Shown here piece by piece: positions 15,389-24,880 of a stretch of DNA of 64,000 bases. The stretch comes from Olsenella sp. Marseille-P4559 (GTDB lineage: Bacteria; Actinomycetota; Coriobacteriia; Coriobacteriales; Atopobiaceae): assembly GCF_900605015.1 (NCBI RefSeq), contig NZ_LR027574.1, forward strand, positions 388,479 to 452,478. Direction: 5' to 3'. Below the pieces are notes generated by a model, which ran no database searches, was not told the origin of the DNA, and saw only the letters and a program-made list of their open reading frames with translations. A program made the translations under genes and the position numbers. Numbering within the stretch: position 1 is the stretch's first letter; every line of letters begins with the position of its first letter.

Positions 15389-16639
15389 ATGACCGAGAGA
15401 CTCTGCCTGGTCCACTACCACGAGATTGGCCTCAAGGGAAAGAATCGCTCGACCTTCGAGAACCAGCTCGTGACCAACCTGCATCGCGCCCTCAAGGCGT
15501 TTCCCGTCTCGAACGTTCAGCGCATCTCTGGCTACATTGTGGTCGAGACCGAGGACCGCATGGCTACGCCAGAGATGGCCCATGCTATCGCCAAGGTGCC
15601 TGGCGTCGCACGCGTCTCGCTTGCCTATAAGTGCGGGCTTGACGAGGGGGAGTACAGCGCTGCCGCCATTCGCGCACTGCGCGAGGCGGGGGAGTTCTCC
15701 ACCTTCAAGGTGCATGCGCGGCGCAGCTCGACCACCTATGCAGTGCATAGCATCGACATGAACCACATTGTGGGGTCTGCGCTTTGCGAGGCATTCCCTG
15801 GCAAGCTCGTCCAGATGCATGACCCCGACGTTACCGTGGTGGTGCATGTGGTACAGGGCTCGAGTTTTGTCTATGCGGCTTCGATGCCGGGTGTGGGCGG
15901 GCTTCCCGTGGGCACGGCAGGCAAGGTCGTGACGCTGCTCTCGAGTGGCTTTGACTCGCCTGTGGCCACGTGGATGGTCGGAAGGCGTGGCGCAACCTGC
16001 ATTCCCGTGCACTTCTCGGGCAGGCCCATGACATCCGATACCAGCGAGTACCTGTGCCATGACATTGTCGAGGCACTGGCGCCCTCGGGCGTGGTGGGCC
16101 GCATGTACGTGGTGCCGTTTGGCGAGTGCCAGCGCCAGATTTCGCTTGTAGTGCCGCAGAGCCTGCGCATCATCATGTATAGACGCGTCATGTACCAGGT
16201 GTCCGAGAGGGTCGCACGGCTCGAGGGCGCAAAGGCCATCGTTACGGGCGAGTCTTTGGGACAGGTGGCCTCGCAGACGCTCGACAACATCGCTGCCGTG
16301 AACCAGGCCGTTACGATTCCCGTACTGCGGCCTCTTATCGGCTCGGATAAGCAGGAGATCATCCGGCGTGCCCAAGAGCTGGGGACCTATGACATTTCCT
16401 CGCAGACGGCTCCCGACTGCTGCACGCTGTTCATGCCGCGCCGTCCCGAGACGCACGCGCGCATGCGCGAGGTGCTCGACGCGTGGGAGCTCTTCGACCA
16501 TGAGGCCATGGTGAACTCGCTGGTGGATTCCATCGAGTACGAGGACTTCTCTCAGTGCCCGAGCTACCATGCGCCCAAGGGGCCGCTGCGCACGCACCAC
16601 TCGTCGCTTGCTCCCTGCGACGGTGAGGGGATGCGGTAG
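15389..16639 (+). CDS. thiI: tRNA 4-thiouridine synthase
   Basis: This 416-residue protein introduces s4U8 in tRNA and can supply sulfur to thiamine synthesis. The ferredoxin-like N-terminus HEIGLKGKNRSTFE is followed by a THUMP domain (about 60-165). The PP-loop LLSSGFDSPVA (184-194) has serine where most homologues read SGGxDS. There is no C-terminal rhodanese domain, as is usual outside Proteobacteria. It starts three bases after rpoZ. Confidence 0.93.
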   Translation: MTERLCLVHYHEIGLKGKNRSTFENQLVTNLHRALKAFPVSNVQRISGYIVVETEDRMATPEMAHAIAKVPGVARVSLAYKCGLDEGEYSAAAIRALREAGEFSTFKVHARRSSTTYAVHSIDMNHIVGSALCEAFPGKLVQMHDPDVTVVVHVVQGSSFVYAASMPGVGGLPVGTAGKVVTLLSSGFDSPVATWMVGRRGATCIPVHFSGRPMTSDTSEYLCHDIVEALAPSGVVGRMYVVPFGECQRQISLVVPQSLRIIMYRRVMYQVSERVARLEGAKAIVTGESLGQVASQTLDNIAAVNQAVTIPVLRPLIGSDKQEIIRRAQELGTYDISSQTAPDCCTLFMPRRPETHARMREVLDAWELFDHEAMVNSLVDSIEYEDFSQCPSYHAPKGPLRTHHSSLAPCDGEGMR

Positions 16640-17052
16640 CGCGGCGGCTCTCCTCGAGCGGTGCCCGTCGCAAGGCACGTTTACGTAGATATCGCGTACG
16701 CAACGCCCCTATGGTGCCAACCTGCGCCATAGGGGCGTTCTCTGCAGGTAACGCCTGCGGAATTGACGCCTGCGGCGTCATTTTGCAAGAAGCCCCTCGG
16801 CGACATCAGGGGACACTCCAGAGCGCCTCATTGCCGCTCGGGAGAAATCCTGCCATTCGCGCCTGCGAAAACGCTGCGAGCGGTTGTGCGCGATAACAGG
16901 AAAAGCATCTCTCACATACCTGTTTTCCTGCAATAACAATGCTTTCTGACAGTAACGCGCCAGCATGCTGCCAGCATCCTGCCGGGCTTTCTGAGAAGGA
17001 TGGCCGGACAACTCGATTGCGCCCCCATCATTGGCGTATGGAGGTGGTAGCG
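16640..17052. other. Intergenic region with three inverted repeats
   Basis: I see no gene here. It holds the strong hairpin at 16702-16739, a smaller GACGCC-TGC-GGCGTC hairpin followed by ATTTT at 16765-16784, and CAGGAAAA (16897-16904) with its inverse TTTTCCTG (16923-16930), which may be an operator ahead of the competence genes. Confidence 0.5.
16702..16739 (+). terminator. Strong hairpin after thiI
   Basis: A perfect 13-bp stem, AACGCCCCTATGG and its complement, with a 12-base loop. The T run is weak, so it may be an imperfect terminator or a 3'-end stabiliser. Confidence 0.55.
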
Positions 17053-17817
17053 ATGGCACAGGAATCAAGAGTGCATGAAGACATGGGCGCACGGGCTCGG
17101 TGCAGGGCGCGCGCTCTGGCGAGAAGGGCGGGGCTCTCGCCGGCGCTGATGGCCGGGATTGCGGGAACCGTGCTCGTTGTGGCTCTTGTGGCAATTGCCG
17201 GAATCAGCTTTCTCTTGCGCCAGCCAGCGGAGTCCTTTGCCATTGAGCGAGGCGAGGCCGCTGTGGCCGAGGTTGGGCCGGTGGGGGAACCCGTCCAGGA
17301 CGAGGACGGCAACGCTGCTAACGCTGCGCCCACAGATGAGACGCCCACCATAGTGGTGCACGTCGATGGCATGGTGGCAAACCCCGGGGTTTACAGCCTC
17401 CAGGGTGACGCTTTGCGCATGAACGACGCAGTTGAAGCGGCAGGTGGGCTAGCGGAAGGGTCTGATACATCGCGGCTGAACCTTGCCGAGCCTCTCACTG
17501 ATGGCGAGAAGGTACATGTGCCCGCCGTAGGAGAGACCGTAGCAACGGAGGGAGGCAATGGCTCGGCATCGTCCTCTGGCGTTGTGGCGTCGTCTGATGG
17601 CAGTGTCTCAAGCGCTTCGGCCGACGCCCTTGTGAACATCAACACCGCGACGGCAGCGGAGCTCACGACGCTTCCTGGCATCGGTGAGGCAACCGCCACA
17701 GAGATTATCCGTGACCGAGAGGCCAATGGAGCCTTCACCAGCACGGAAGACCTTATGCGGGTCTCGGGCATAGGCGAGAAGAAATTCGCCAAGATCAAGG
17801 ACAAGATTCGTGTCTGA
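17053..17817 (+). CDS. comEA: ComEA-family competence DNA receptor
   Basis: This 254-residue protein has one N-terminal membrane span (about 37-60) and an extracellular SLBB domain (VVHVDGMVANPGVYSL), then a Ser/Gly-rich linker. The C-terminus is a helix-hairpin-helix pair (VNINTATAAELTTLPGIGEATATEIIRDR and DLMRVSGIGEKKFAKIKD in outline) that binds double-stranded DNA. I chose the ATG at 17053 because GGAGGTGG lies 7 bases upstream; in-frame ATGs further upstream do not have this. It overlaps comEC by 8 bases, the typical order for DNA-uptake genes. Confidence 0.9.
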   Translation: MAQESRVHEDMGARARCRARALARRAGLSPALMAGIAGTVLVVALVAIAGISFLLRQPAESFAIERGEAAVAEVGPVGEPVQDEDGNAANAAPTDETPTIVVHVDGMVANPGVYSLQGDALRMNDAVEAAGGLAEGSDTSRLNLAEPLTDGEKVHVPAVGETVATEGGNGSASSSGVVASSDGSVSSASADALVNINTATAAELTTLPGIGEATATEIIRDREANGAFTSTEDLMRVSGIGEKKFAKIKDKIRV

Positions 17818-20269
17818 GGTTGCGAAGCGGGCCGTCATCGAGAGACGCGACGCTCGAATGCCCGCGCGTCCGACGATTCCCATGACGCTTTGGGGCTTGG
17901 TGGCCACCATCGCTGCAGAGCGCATGGTCCTATGCTACGGAATGGCGCCGAAAGAGAACTCCACGGCCTTTCTCGTGGGTGCTCTGGTTGCACTTGGAGC
18001 GGTCGGCGTCCCTCTCGCGCTCTTCCGCGGGGCGATGCGTGGCGGCAAGCAGGTGCCACAGGTACCGGTTGCCTTCGCCTTTGTTGCCACTACGGCGCTT
18101 GCCGGCGCTCTTCTCGGGTGGCTTGCACTCGAGCGGGTCCTTGATGCCGCGCAGTCGCTCTCGACGACTCCTGTCTCTGCATGGGAGCTGCAAGTGGAGG
18201 GGGACATGCCCGAGGGCGGGCACGGGTGGTGGGGACGCGCCCGCGCGAGGGGAAGCGAAGGGACGGAGGTGGGGATGGTCTGGCTCAGCTCCTCCGTCGA
18301 GCTCGAGTGTGGCTCGCGTGTGCGCTGCGTGGGGAGGTTTGAGCCCAACGGTGATGATGAATGGGGCATCTCTTCGCGCATGCAGGGCATCGCGGGTACG
18401 GTGTCGGTTATCCGCGTGACGTCTGTGCGCGGGGCGGAAGGTCCTCTGGGCACCGTGCTGTGCATGAGGCGGGCTGTGCTTGCATCCTTCTCGCCCTACT
18501 CGTGCGATGCCGCGGCCGTGCTTGCCGGCAGCGTCTGCGGCAATCGCGCTCCTATACGCTCACGGGGGTTAGACGGTGCCTTCTCCACCTGCGGGGTCTC
18601 CCACCTCGTTGCGGTCTCCGGGGGTCACCTTGCCATCCTCACGGGTGCCCTTGCCGCCATGCTTGGCAGGTCGCGGTTGAAGCCCGGGATGCGCGGGACG
18701 CTGACGCTCGGTGTGGGTGCGCTTTTCATCGCGTTCTGTGGGGCACCTGTGTCCGCCGTGCGTGCAGGCATCATGAACTGCATATCGTTTGGCGGAACTC
18801 TTGTGGGGAGAAGGTCCCACGCGCTTTCTTCGACGTGCGCAGCCGCCCTCGTCATGGCCCTGCTCGACCCCTTTGCCTCCGGTCAGCTGGGATTTCTCCT
18901 CTCGATTGCCTCGGTGGTGGGAATCTGCCTCTTTGGCAGCCATTCCAGTCACGTGCTCGATGTGCTCACGAGAAGCTCGCGGCACCACAGGGGGCGGACT
19001 CCGGGGATTACGCGCGCACTTGGCCGCCTGAGGTCAGACTCTTGCGACGTCCTTGGCGTCTCCCTGGTCGCGCAGCTCTTCACGCTACCCCTGACCTGCC
19101 CGGTATTTGGGGAGGTTTCGCTCATTGCACCACTGGCGAACCTCATGCTGGCACCGCTCTTTGCCGGTCTGGTCTCGCTGGGCTTGGGTGCGGCCCTCCT
19201 CACGCCGCTGCCGGCTTTGCAAGCGCCGGCTCTTGGCGCTGCGAAGGAGGTGTCTGCCGTGTTCTGCACGCTGCTCTCCGCCCTGGCGAGGCTTCCGCTT
19301 GCCTGCATTCCTGTAGAGGTGGGAGGCATCGTCTTGCCGGCGGTGCTTTGTGCTCTGTGGGTCGCGCTCTATGTGGTGTGGCCCGTTCCCAGGCGCCGGC
19401 ATCTTGCGGGGGCTGTGGCGGTGCTCGTCACAGTTGCGTCGGTGGCTCTGCTCGGCCTTCGCTTCCTGCAACCCACCAGGGTCACGGTTCTGGACGTGGG
19501 CCAGGGTGACGCCATTCTCGTGGCGGATGGCGGTGCGGCCGTGCTTATTGATGCGGGACCGGACGAGGTGGTAGCCCAAGAGCTTGCAAGGCAGGGCATC
19601 ATCCACCTGGATGCCATCGTACTGACCCACCTCCACGACGACCACGTGGGGGGCATCGATGACCTGGCGGGTCGCGTTGGCTGTGAACGCGTGCTTGTCG
19701 CCCAGGGTGTAGCAGACAATATGCCGGCCTCGCTTGGTGAGAGCGTCATCAAGCTCACGGGCCACGATGCGGAGGAGCTTTCCTATGGGGATTCCATCCT
19801 CGTGGGGTCGTTCCTGCTTCGCGTGGTCTCGCCGGTCGGGGAGGTCACAGGGAACGACAATGCGGACTCCGTGATGCTCTCGCTTTCTTGCGAGCAGGGA
19901 GGTCGCACGCTTTCGGCTCTGCTCACTGGTGACGCCGAGAAGGACGAGACGGGTGCCTGCCTTGCCCGTGGCGATGTGGGCGACATCGACTTTCTCAAGG
20001 TGGGACACCATGGCTCCGAGATTTCTGTGACGGTCGATGAGGCGGCCCGCCTCGACCCCGAGGTCTCTGTGGCAAGTGCTGGGGAAGGGAACAGGTACGG
20101 TCACCCACGCGCGGAGTGCGTGGATGCTCTCGAGGGCGCGGGTTCGCTATTTCTCTGTACAAAGGATGTTGGGTGCGTCACCGTCCGGCCAGGAGTCGAG
20201 GGGCCAATTGTCTCCACGGAGCGCCCGCTGGGAGGAGAGGCAGGAGAAGCGCTTGTGTCTGGCCTATAA
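17810..20269 (+). CDS. comEC: ComEC/Rec2 DNA-uptake channel
   Basis: This 819-residue protein should carry single-stranded DNA across the membrane. Three parts are visible: N-terminal membrane spans with a soluble OB-like loop (about 80-200), the competence membrane domain (about 220-540, starting CGNRAPIR and GVSHLVAVSGGHLAIL), and a C-terminal metallo-beta-lactamase domain (about 555-800) with VLDVGQGDAILV and THLHDDHVGG. The metal-binding HxHxDH motif is intact, suggesting nuclease activity. Length and order are complete. With comEA it implies natural competence, but the pilus genes are not in view. Confidence 0.92.
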   Translation: MSEVAKRAVIERRDARMPARPTIPMTLWGLVATIAAERMVLCYGMAPKENSTAFLVGALVALGAVGVPLALFRGAMRGGKQVPQVPVAFAFVATTALAGALLGWLALERVLDAAQSLSTTPVSAWELQVEGDMPEGGHGWWGRARARGSEGTEVGMVWLSSSVELECGSRVRCVGRFEPNGDDEWGISSRMQGIAGTVSVIRVTSVRGAEGPLGTVLCMRRAVLASFSPYSCDAAAVLAGSVCGNRAPIRSRGLDGAFSTCGVSHLVAVSGGHLAILTGALAAMLGRSRLKPGMRGTLTLGVGALFIAFCGAPVSAVRAGIMNCISFGGTLVGRRSHALSSTCAAALVMALLDPFASGQLGFLLSIASVVGICLFGSHSSHVLDVLTRSSRHHRGRTPGITRALGRLRSDSCDVLGVSLVAQLFTLPLTCPVFGEVSLIAPLANLMLAPLFAGLVSLGLGAALLTPLPALQAPALGAAKEVSAVFCTLLSALARLPLACIPVEVGGIVLPAVLCALWVALYVVWPVPRRRHLAGAVAVLVTVASVALLGLRFLQPTRVTVLDVGQGDAILVADGGAAVLIDAGPDEVVAQELARQGIIHLDAIVLTHLHDDHVGGIDDLAGRVGCERVLVAQGVADNMPASLGESVIKLTGHDAEELSYGDSILVGSFLLRVVSPVGEVTGNDNADSVMLSLSCEQGGRTLSALLTGDAEKDETGACLARGDVGDIDFLKVGHHGSEISVTVDEAARLDPEVSVASAGEGNRYGHPRAECVDALEGAGSLFLCTKDVGCVTVRPGVEGPIVSTERPLGGEAGEALVSGL

Positions 20270-20320
20270 CGATGCTCGGGTTGTGGCAAAGTAGGGAGGT
20301 CTACTTGATGAGGGGGACGC

Positions 20321-21289
20321 ATGGCAAAGACGGCAAAGCTGCTGCCGGCATATCTGGTGGTGGGCGCAGACGAACTCAAGCGCAAAAGCGCGGTCACGCG
20401 CCTTAAGGGCTATCTGGACGAAGGCCTTGCGGCGTTCAATCTTGATGAAATTACGCCTTCGGCAGATATGGACCCTATTGGCGTGATTTCGTCTCTCAAC
20501 ACGATGCCTGTGGGCAACTCGCCGCGCATCGTAATCATCGAGCCTGCCGACAAGCTCCCCAAGTCCGTCTCAGAAGCCATCGTGAGCTACCTCAAAGACC
20601 CCAACCCCGTCTGCACGTTGCTTCTCTCGGCAGCCACCCTCGCAAAGTCAACCCGCCTCTACAAGGCGGTGGCGAAGGTTGGCGCCAAGGCAATCATCGA
20701 CTGCACGCCAGCTACGAAAAGGGACCTTCCCGCATACGTGCAGAAGCTCGCTCGCTCTCACTACCTCTCGATAGACCAGAAGGCGGCGCGGGCGCTTGTG
20801 GACCGCGTGGGCGAGTCGACCACCATGCTCGACACCCAGCTGCGCACGCTCTCCGCACTCAAGGGCGGACAAGGTCAGGTGACGCTCTCGGACGTCGAGA
20901 GAAACGTTGCCCGCATCGCCGAGGTGAAGCCGTGGGAGTTTCTGGACCGCCTGAGCGAGCGAGATGCCCGCAGGTCGTTGGAGCTCTTCGCGCTGCTCAG
21001 GGGCTCCTCTCAGGTGGGGCTGCTTACACTTGCAACCATTCGCATCCGCGAGTTGATTTGTGCGCGTGCACTCGACGCCCGTGGTGAGGGCGCAGACGTT
21101 GCGAGGGCGTTGGGCAAGCAGGACTGGCAGGTGAGGAACTACGTCCGCTGGGCCCGTCGCTTTGGGCCGGGTGAGCTCGAGCATGATCTGGCCGCATGTG
21201 CCGCGTGCGAACGTGCCCTCAAGGGGTCGGCAGACTCCGAATCAGCGTTTCTCTCGCTTATTGCGACCATCTGTGGAGTGTGCGCCTAG
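20321..21289 (+). CDS. holA: DNA polymerase III delta subunit
   Basis: This 322-residue clamp-loader subunit opens the beta clamp. The N-terminus AYLVVGADELKRKSAVTRL and the later NPVCTLLLSAATLAKSTRLYK fit the HolA/YqeN family. A helical C-terminal domain completes the length. The location after comEC and facing rpsT matches the comEC-holA-rpsT order of Bacillus. The ATG follows GAGGGGGACGC. Confidence 0.88.
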   Translation: MAKTAKLLPAYLVVGADELKRKSAVTRLKGYLDEGLAAFNLDEITPSADMDPIGVISSLNTMPVGNSPRIVIIEPADKLPKSVSEAIVSYLKDPNPVCTLLLSAATLAKSTRLYKAVAKVGAKAIIDCTPATKRDLPAYVQKLARSHYLSIDQKAARALVDRVGESTTMLDTQLRTLSALKGGQGQVTLSDVERNVARIAEVKPWEFLDRLSERDARRSLELFALLRGSSQVGLLTLATIRIRELICARALDARGEGADVARALGKQDWQVRNYVRWARRFGPGELEHDLAACAACERALKGSADSESAFLSLIATICGVCA

Positions 21290-21334
21290 CAGTCGCCTGA
21301 CCGGGCGCGAGGAGGGGGCGGACCTTTTCTCGCC

Positions 21335-21364
21335 AAAAAAGGAGCCCGGCATGCACCGGGCTCC
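21335..21364 (-). terminator. Terminator of rpsT
   Basis: A 9-bp stem, GGAGCCCGG with CCGGGCTCC, has a six-base loop and, on the minus strand, a run of six T. Confidence 0.92.
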
Positions 21365-21395
21365 CGAAGGTTCGTGCCATCTCAGAGGGGCGGCT

Positions 21396-21659
21396 CTACT
21401 TCATGGAGTTGACAAGCTTCTGGACGCCGGACTTGCGGTCGGCGGCCTGGTTCTTGTGGATGATGCCCTTCGCAGCGGCCCTGTCGAGCTTGCGGCATGC
21501 AGCGTTGGCTGCAGCCTGGGCGGCCTCGACGTCGCCGGCCTCGACGGCGGCGTGGACCTTCTTGACGTAGGTCTTCAGCTCGGAGCGGACTGCCCTGTTG
21601 CGCATGCGGGCCTTCTCGGCAGTGATGATGCGCTTCTTCTGAGACTTGATGTTTGCCAC
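21396..21659 (-). CDS. rpsT: 30S ribosomal protein S20
   Basis: This is an 87-residue basic helical ribosomal protein, with the start MANIKSQKKRIITAEKARMR and the S20 core RNRAVRSELKTYVKKVHAAV. It is the only minus-strand gene between comEA and the end of recO. It has its own terminator and an extended -10 promoter. Confidence 0.97.
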   Translation of the reverse strand: MANIKSQKKRIITAEKARMRNRAVRSELKTYVKKVHAAVEAGDVEAAQAAANAACRKLDRAAAKGIIHKNQAADRKSGVQKLVNSMK

Positions 21660-21998
21660 GGTGCGGATCCTTTCAAATGCTTGTTCCTAGGGGCCTCTTA
21701 AGAGCTAGTAGGTGGGAAGTGGGGGTTCCGCACCAGACACGGCGAGGTCAACTAGAGCAGTATAGCAGAGCCATCAGCATTGGTTCCCTCTATTCGGGGC
21801 GATTCTTGGGCTTTGGGCATTCATCGGGCAAACTTCACATGTCGGGAGTCGTTGGGGCTTGGCATCTGCACCTGTTGGCGGTGCCTTTTCGCGAAGCAGG
21901 CAATCGCGACCGCGGGCCAGTAGGACCTGAATTCGAGAGAAAGCGATGAACTCCGGCCTCCAGCGGTTGGCTCAGGCGAGACGTGCGGGGCATGCGCT
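21660..21998. other. Divergent intergenic region between rpsT and lepA
   Basis: On the minus strand an extended -10 (TGC-TATACT, plus coordinates 21759-21767) probably drives rpsT. I find no clear promoter for lepA and no further gene. Confidence 0.45.
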
Positions 21999-23822
21999 AT
22001 GATGTCTCGCATGAAGACGACACACACCTCACACATCCGCAACTTCTCGATTGTTGCGCACATAGACCACGGCAAGTCGACCATCTCGGACCGCATCCTG
22101 GAGCTCACCCACACGGTGGACGAGCGCGACATGGCCGACCAGCTCCTCGATACCATGGACATCGAGCGCGAGCGCGGCATCACCATCAAGTCGAATGCCG
22201 TGCGCATAGTCTACGATGCCGATGACGGGGAGTCCTACCAGCTCAACCTCATCGACACGCCGGGACACGTCGACTTTACCTACGAGGTCTCCCGTTCGCT
22301 TGCCGCCTGCGAGGGCGCGGTTCTCGTCGTCGATGCCACGCAGGGCGTGGAGGCGCAGACAGTCTCCAACGCGACGCTGGCCATGAATGCCAACCTCGAC
22401 ATCGTGCCTGCCATCAACAAGATCGACCTACCATCGGCCCATCCCGAGGAGGTCAAGAAGGAGATCGAGGAGGACCTGGCCATCCCGGCAGAGGATGCCG
22501 TGCTTGTATCGGGCAAGACCGGCGAGGGCATCCATGACCTGCTCGAGGCCATCGTCTATCTCGTCTCACCTCCCAAGGGCGATGCTACGGCGCCGCTCAA
22601 GGCCCTTATCCTGGACTCGTATTTCGACGAGTACAGGGGCGTCGTAGCCACGGTGCGCGTCTTTGATGGCAGCATCAGGAGGGGCGACCACCTGCGCATG
22701 ATGGCGCTCGGTGACACGTTTCTCTGTGATGGCGTGGGTTGCAAGCGCCCCGTCGAGACGCCGCTTGACGAGCTGGGCGTGGGCGAGGTGGGCTACGTGG
22801 TCACGGGCCTCAAGGACCCCGCGCTGGTCAAGACCGGTGACACGATCACCTCTGAGGAGCGCCCCTGTGCCGAGGCATGCCCCGGCTACCACGAGGCAAA
22901 GCCCATGGTCTTCACGGGCCTTTTCCCCATCGACAACAAGCAGTACGAGAACCTTCGGGACGCCCTCGAGAAGCTCAGGGTGAACGACCCCTCGCTCATC
23001 TGGTCGCCCGAGACGAGCGTTGCCCTTGGCTTTGGCTTCCGTGTGGGATTCCTCGGCCTTCTTCACATGGAGGTCGTGAAGGAGCGCCTTGAGCGCGAGT
23101 TTGGCCTCGACCTTATCGCCACGTCACCCTCCGTCGACTATCACGTGTTCAAGACCGATGGCGAGATGATCGACATCACGAGCCCTCAGGACCTTCCGGA
23201 CGTAACCCGCATAGGCCACATCGAAGAGCCCTACCTCAAGGCAAAGGTCATTGTCCCACCAGATTACATGGGTGCCGTGATGCAGCTTGTGGTCGACCAT
23301 CGTGGCGAGACGAGCGACATGGTCTACCTCTCGGAGAAGTCCGTCGAGATCCACTTTGACATCCCGCTGGCCGAGCTGATCTTGGACTTCTTTGATCAGC
23401 TCAAGAGCCGTACCAAGGGTTACGCGTCACTCGACTACGAGATTGGCGACTACCGCACCAGCGACCTCGTGAAGCTCGACATTCTCCTTTCGGGCGAGCA
23501 AGTCGACGCCCTCTCGTTCATCGTCCCACGAGACCGTGCCTACGATATGGCGCGCAGCCTGTGTGACAAGCTCAAGGAGATCATCCCGCGCCAGCAGTTC
23601 GAGGTGCCCATTCAGGGGGCCATTGGCAACAAGATCATCGCGCGCTCCACGGTCAAGGCGGTGCGCAAGGACGTTCTCGCCAAATGCTACGGTGGCGACA
23701 TCTCGCGCAAGCGCAAGCTTCTCGAGAAGCAGAAGGAAGGCAAGAGGCGCATGAAGTCCATCGGCTCTGTCGAGGTGCCGCAGGAGGCCTTCCTTGCCGT
23801 CCTCAAGGTGGATGACGAATGA
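21999..23822 (+). CDS. lepA: Elongation factor 4 (LepA)
   Basis: This is a 607-residue ribosome-associated GTPase. The G motifs are [16 protein letters not shown] and NKID. EF-G-like domains follow, and the LepA-specific C-terminal domain includes [30 protein letters not shown] and [24 protein letters not shown] in outline. The exact start is uncertain: ATGs at 21999, 22002 and 22011 are in frame and none has a strong binding site. The stop overlaps the next gene by ATGA. Confidence 0.96.
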   Translation: MMSRMKTTHTSHIRNFSIVAHIDHGKSTISDRILELTHTVDERDMADQLLDTMDIERERGITIKSNAVRIVYDADDGESYQLNLIDTPGHVDFTYEVSRSLAACEGAVLVVDATQGVEAQTVSNATLAMNANLDIVPAINKIDLPSAHPEEVKKEIEEDLAIPAEDAVLVSGKTGEGIHDLLEAIVYLVSPPKGDATAPLKALILDSYFDEYRGVVATVRVFDGSIRRGDHLRMMALGDTFLCDGVGCKRPVETPLDELGVGEVGYVVTGLKDPALVKTGDTITSEERPCAEACPGYHEAKPMVFTGLFPIDNKQYENLRDALEKLRVNDPSLIWSPETSVALGFGFRVGFLGLLHMEVVKERLEREFGLDLIATSPSVDYHVFKTDGEMIDITSPQDLPDVTRIGHIEEPYLKAKVIVPPDYMGAVMQLVVDHRGETSDMVYLSEKSVEIHFDIPLAELILDFFDQLKSRTKGYASLDYEIGDYRTSDLVKLDILLSGEQVDALSFIVPRDRAYDMARSLCDKLKEIIPRQQFEVPIQGAIGNKIIARSTVKAVRKDVLAKCYGGDISRKRKLLEKQKEGKRRMKSIGSVEVPQEAFLAVLKVDDE

Positions 23823-24880
23823 CGCCTTCCCAAGTTCTGGCCGAATGGGGGCCGACAGCTGGGCTTTTGGGCGAGTTGCCGCCTGTCCCCATGGCAGCGG
23901 GTGGACTCGGCCTCAAGTCGAGGTTGGGGAACAACCCCCTTCTCATGGCTCCCATGGCGGGCGTGTCTGACGCGGCATACCGAACCATGGCACGCGCGGG
24001 TGGAGCGGGCCTTGCCTACACCGAGATGGTCTCATGCGCAGGGCTGCACTTCGGTGGCGAGAAGACCTGGGAACTCGTGGACCCTGCCGAGACGGAATAC
24101 GACGTTGCGGTGCAGCTGTTTGGATCAAAGCCGGAGTTCTTCCGCGAGGCAGCTGCGAGTGTCGTCGAGCGCCTGGGGGACCGCCTTGCCCTCATTGATG
24201 TCAACATGGCCTGTCCCGTCCCCAAGGTGACCAAGAAGGGCGAAGGGTCCGCCCTCCTGGATGACCTCGGGCTGTCAGGCAGGCTTGTGCGCGCCTGCAT
24301 CGAAGGGACGGGCGGAGCCGTGCCGGTGACAGTGAAGATTCGTCGTGGCAGGCGTATGGGCGAGGAGGTCGCTCCGGACTTCGCCCGTGCCATGGAGGAC
24401 GCTGGGGCCTCTGCCATCGCCGTCCACGGCCGCTTTGCCAATCAGCTCTACCACGGCGAGGCCGATTGGGACTGCGTTCGTCGCGTGGCCGACGCGGTGA
24501 GCGTGCCCGTCATTGGATCGGGAGACGTCTCGTCTGCCTCGGCTGCGGCGCGGATGCTCTCCGAGACCGGTGTGGGGGCCGTGATGATCGCCCGGGGAAG
24601 CTATGGCAACCCGTGGATCTTTGGGGATGCGGCAGCAATTCTCGCAGGAGAGGGGCCGCGTGTCCACGACTCGCGCGAGAAGATTGCCGCGTTTCGCTGC
24701 CATGTGCGCCTCCTTGCTGCAACGAGCGCACATCTCAAGCGTGCGCGAAGCCTCGCTGGGTGGTACCTGCGCGGCATGCCGGAGGCGGCACGGGTCCGCG
24801 GCATGGCAGTAACCTGCCGGACCCTTGACGACTACCTTGCCGTGGCAGATGCCGCGGAACGGATGCTCCAAGATGCCTGA
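23819..24880 (+). CDS. dus: tRNA-dihydrouridine synthase
   Basis: This 353-residue FMN barrel enzyme reduces uridines in the tRNA D loop. Visible motifs are [21 protein letters not shown], the catalytic cysteine in [36 protein letters not shown] and [11 protein letters not shown]. It overlaps lepA by four bases and hemW by eight, so the three are translationally coupled. The Dus subclass (A/B/C) cannot be assigned firmly; it looks DusB-like. Confidence 0.92.
   Translation: MTPSQVLAEWGPTAGLLGELPPVPMAAGGLGLKSRLGNNPLLMAPMAGVSDAAYRTMARAGGAGLAYTEMVSCAGLHFGGEKTWELVDPAETEYDVAVQLFGSKPEFFREAAASVVERLGDRLALIDVNMACPVPKVTKKGEGSALLDDLGLSGRLVRACIEGTGGAVPVTVKIRRGRRMGEEVAPDFARAMEDAGASAIAVHGRFANQLYHGEADWDCVRRVADAVSVPVIGSGDVSSASAAARMLSETGVGAVMIARGSYGNPWIFGDAAAILAGEGPRVHDSREKIAAFRCHVRLLAATSAHLKRARSLAGWYLRGMPEAARVRGMAVTCRTLDDYLAVADAAERMLQDA

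Noticed and set aside
15104-16678. A 524-codon minus-strand frame opposite thiI
   Set aside because: Same reason: it mirrors the codon bias of thiI and rpoZ and shows no family features.
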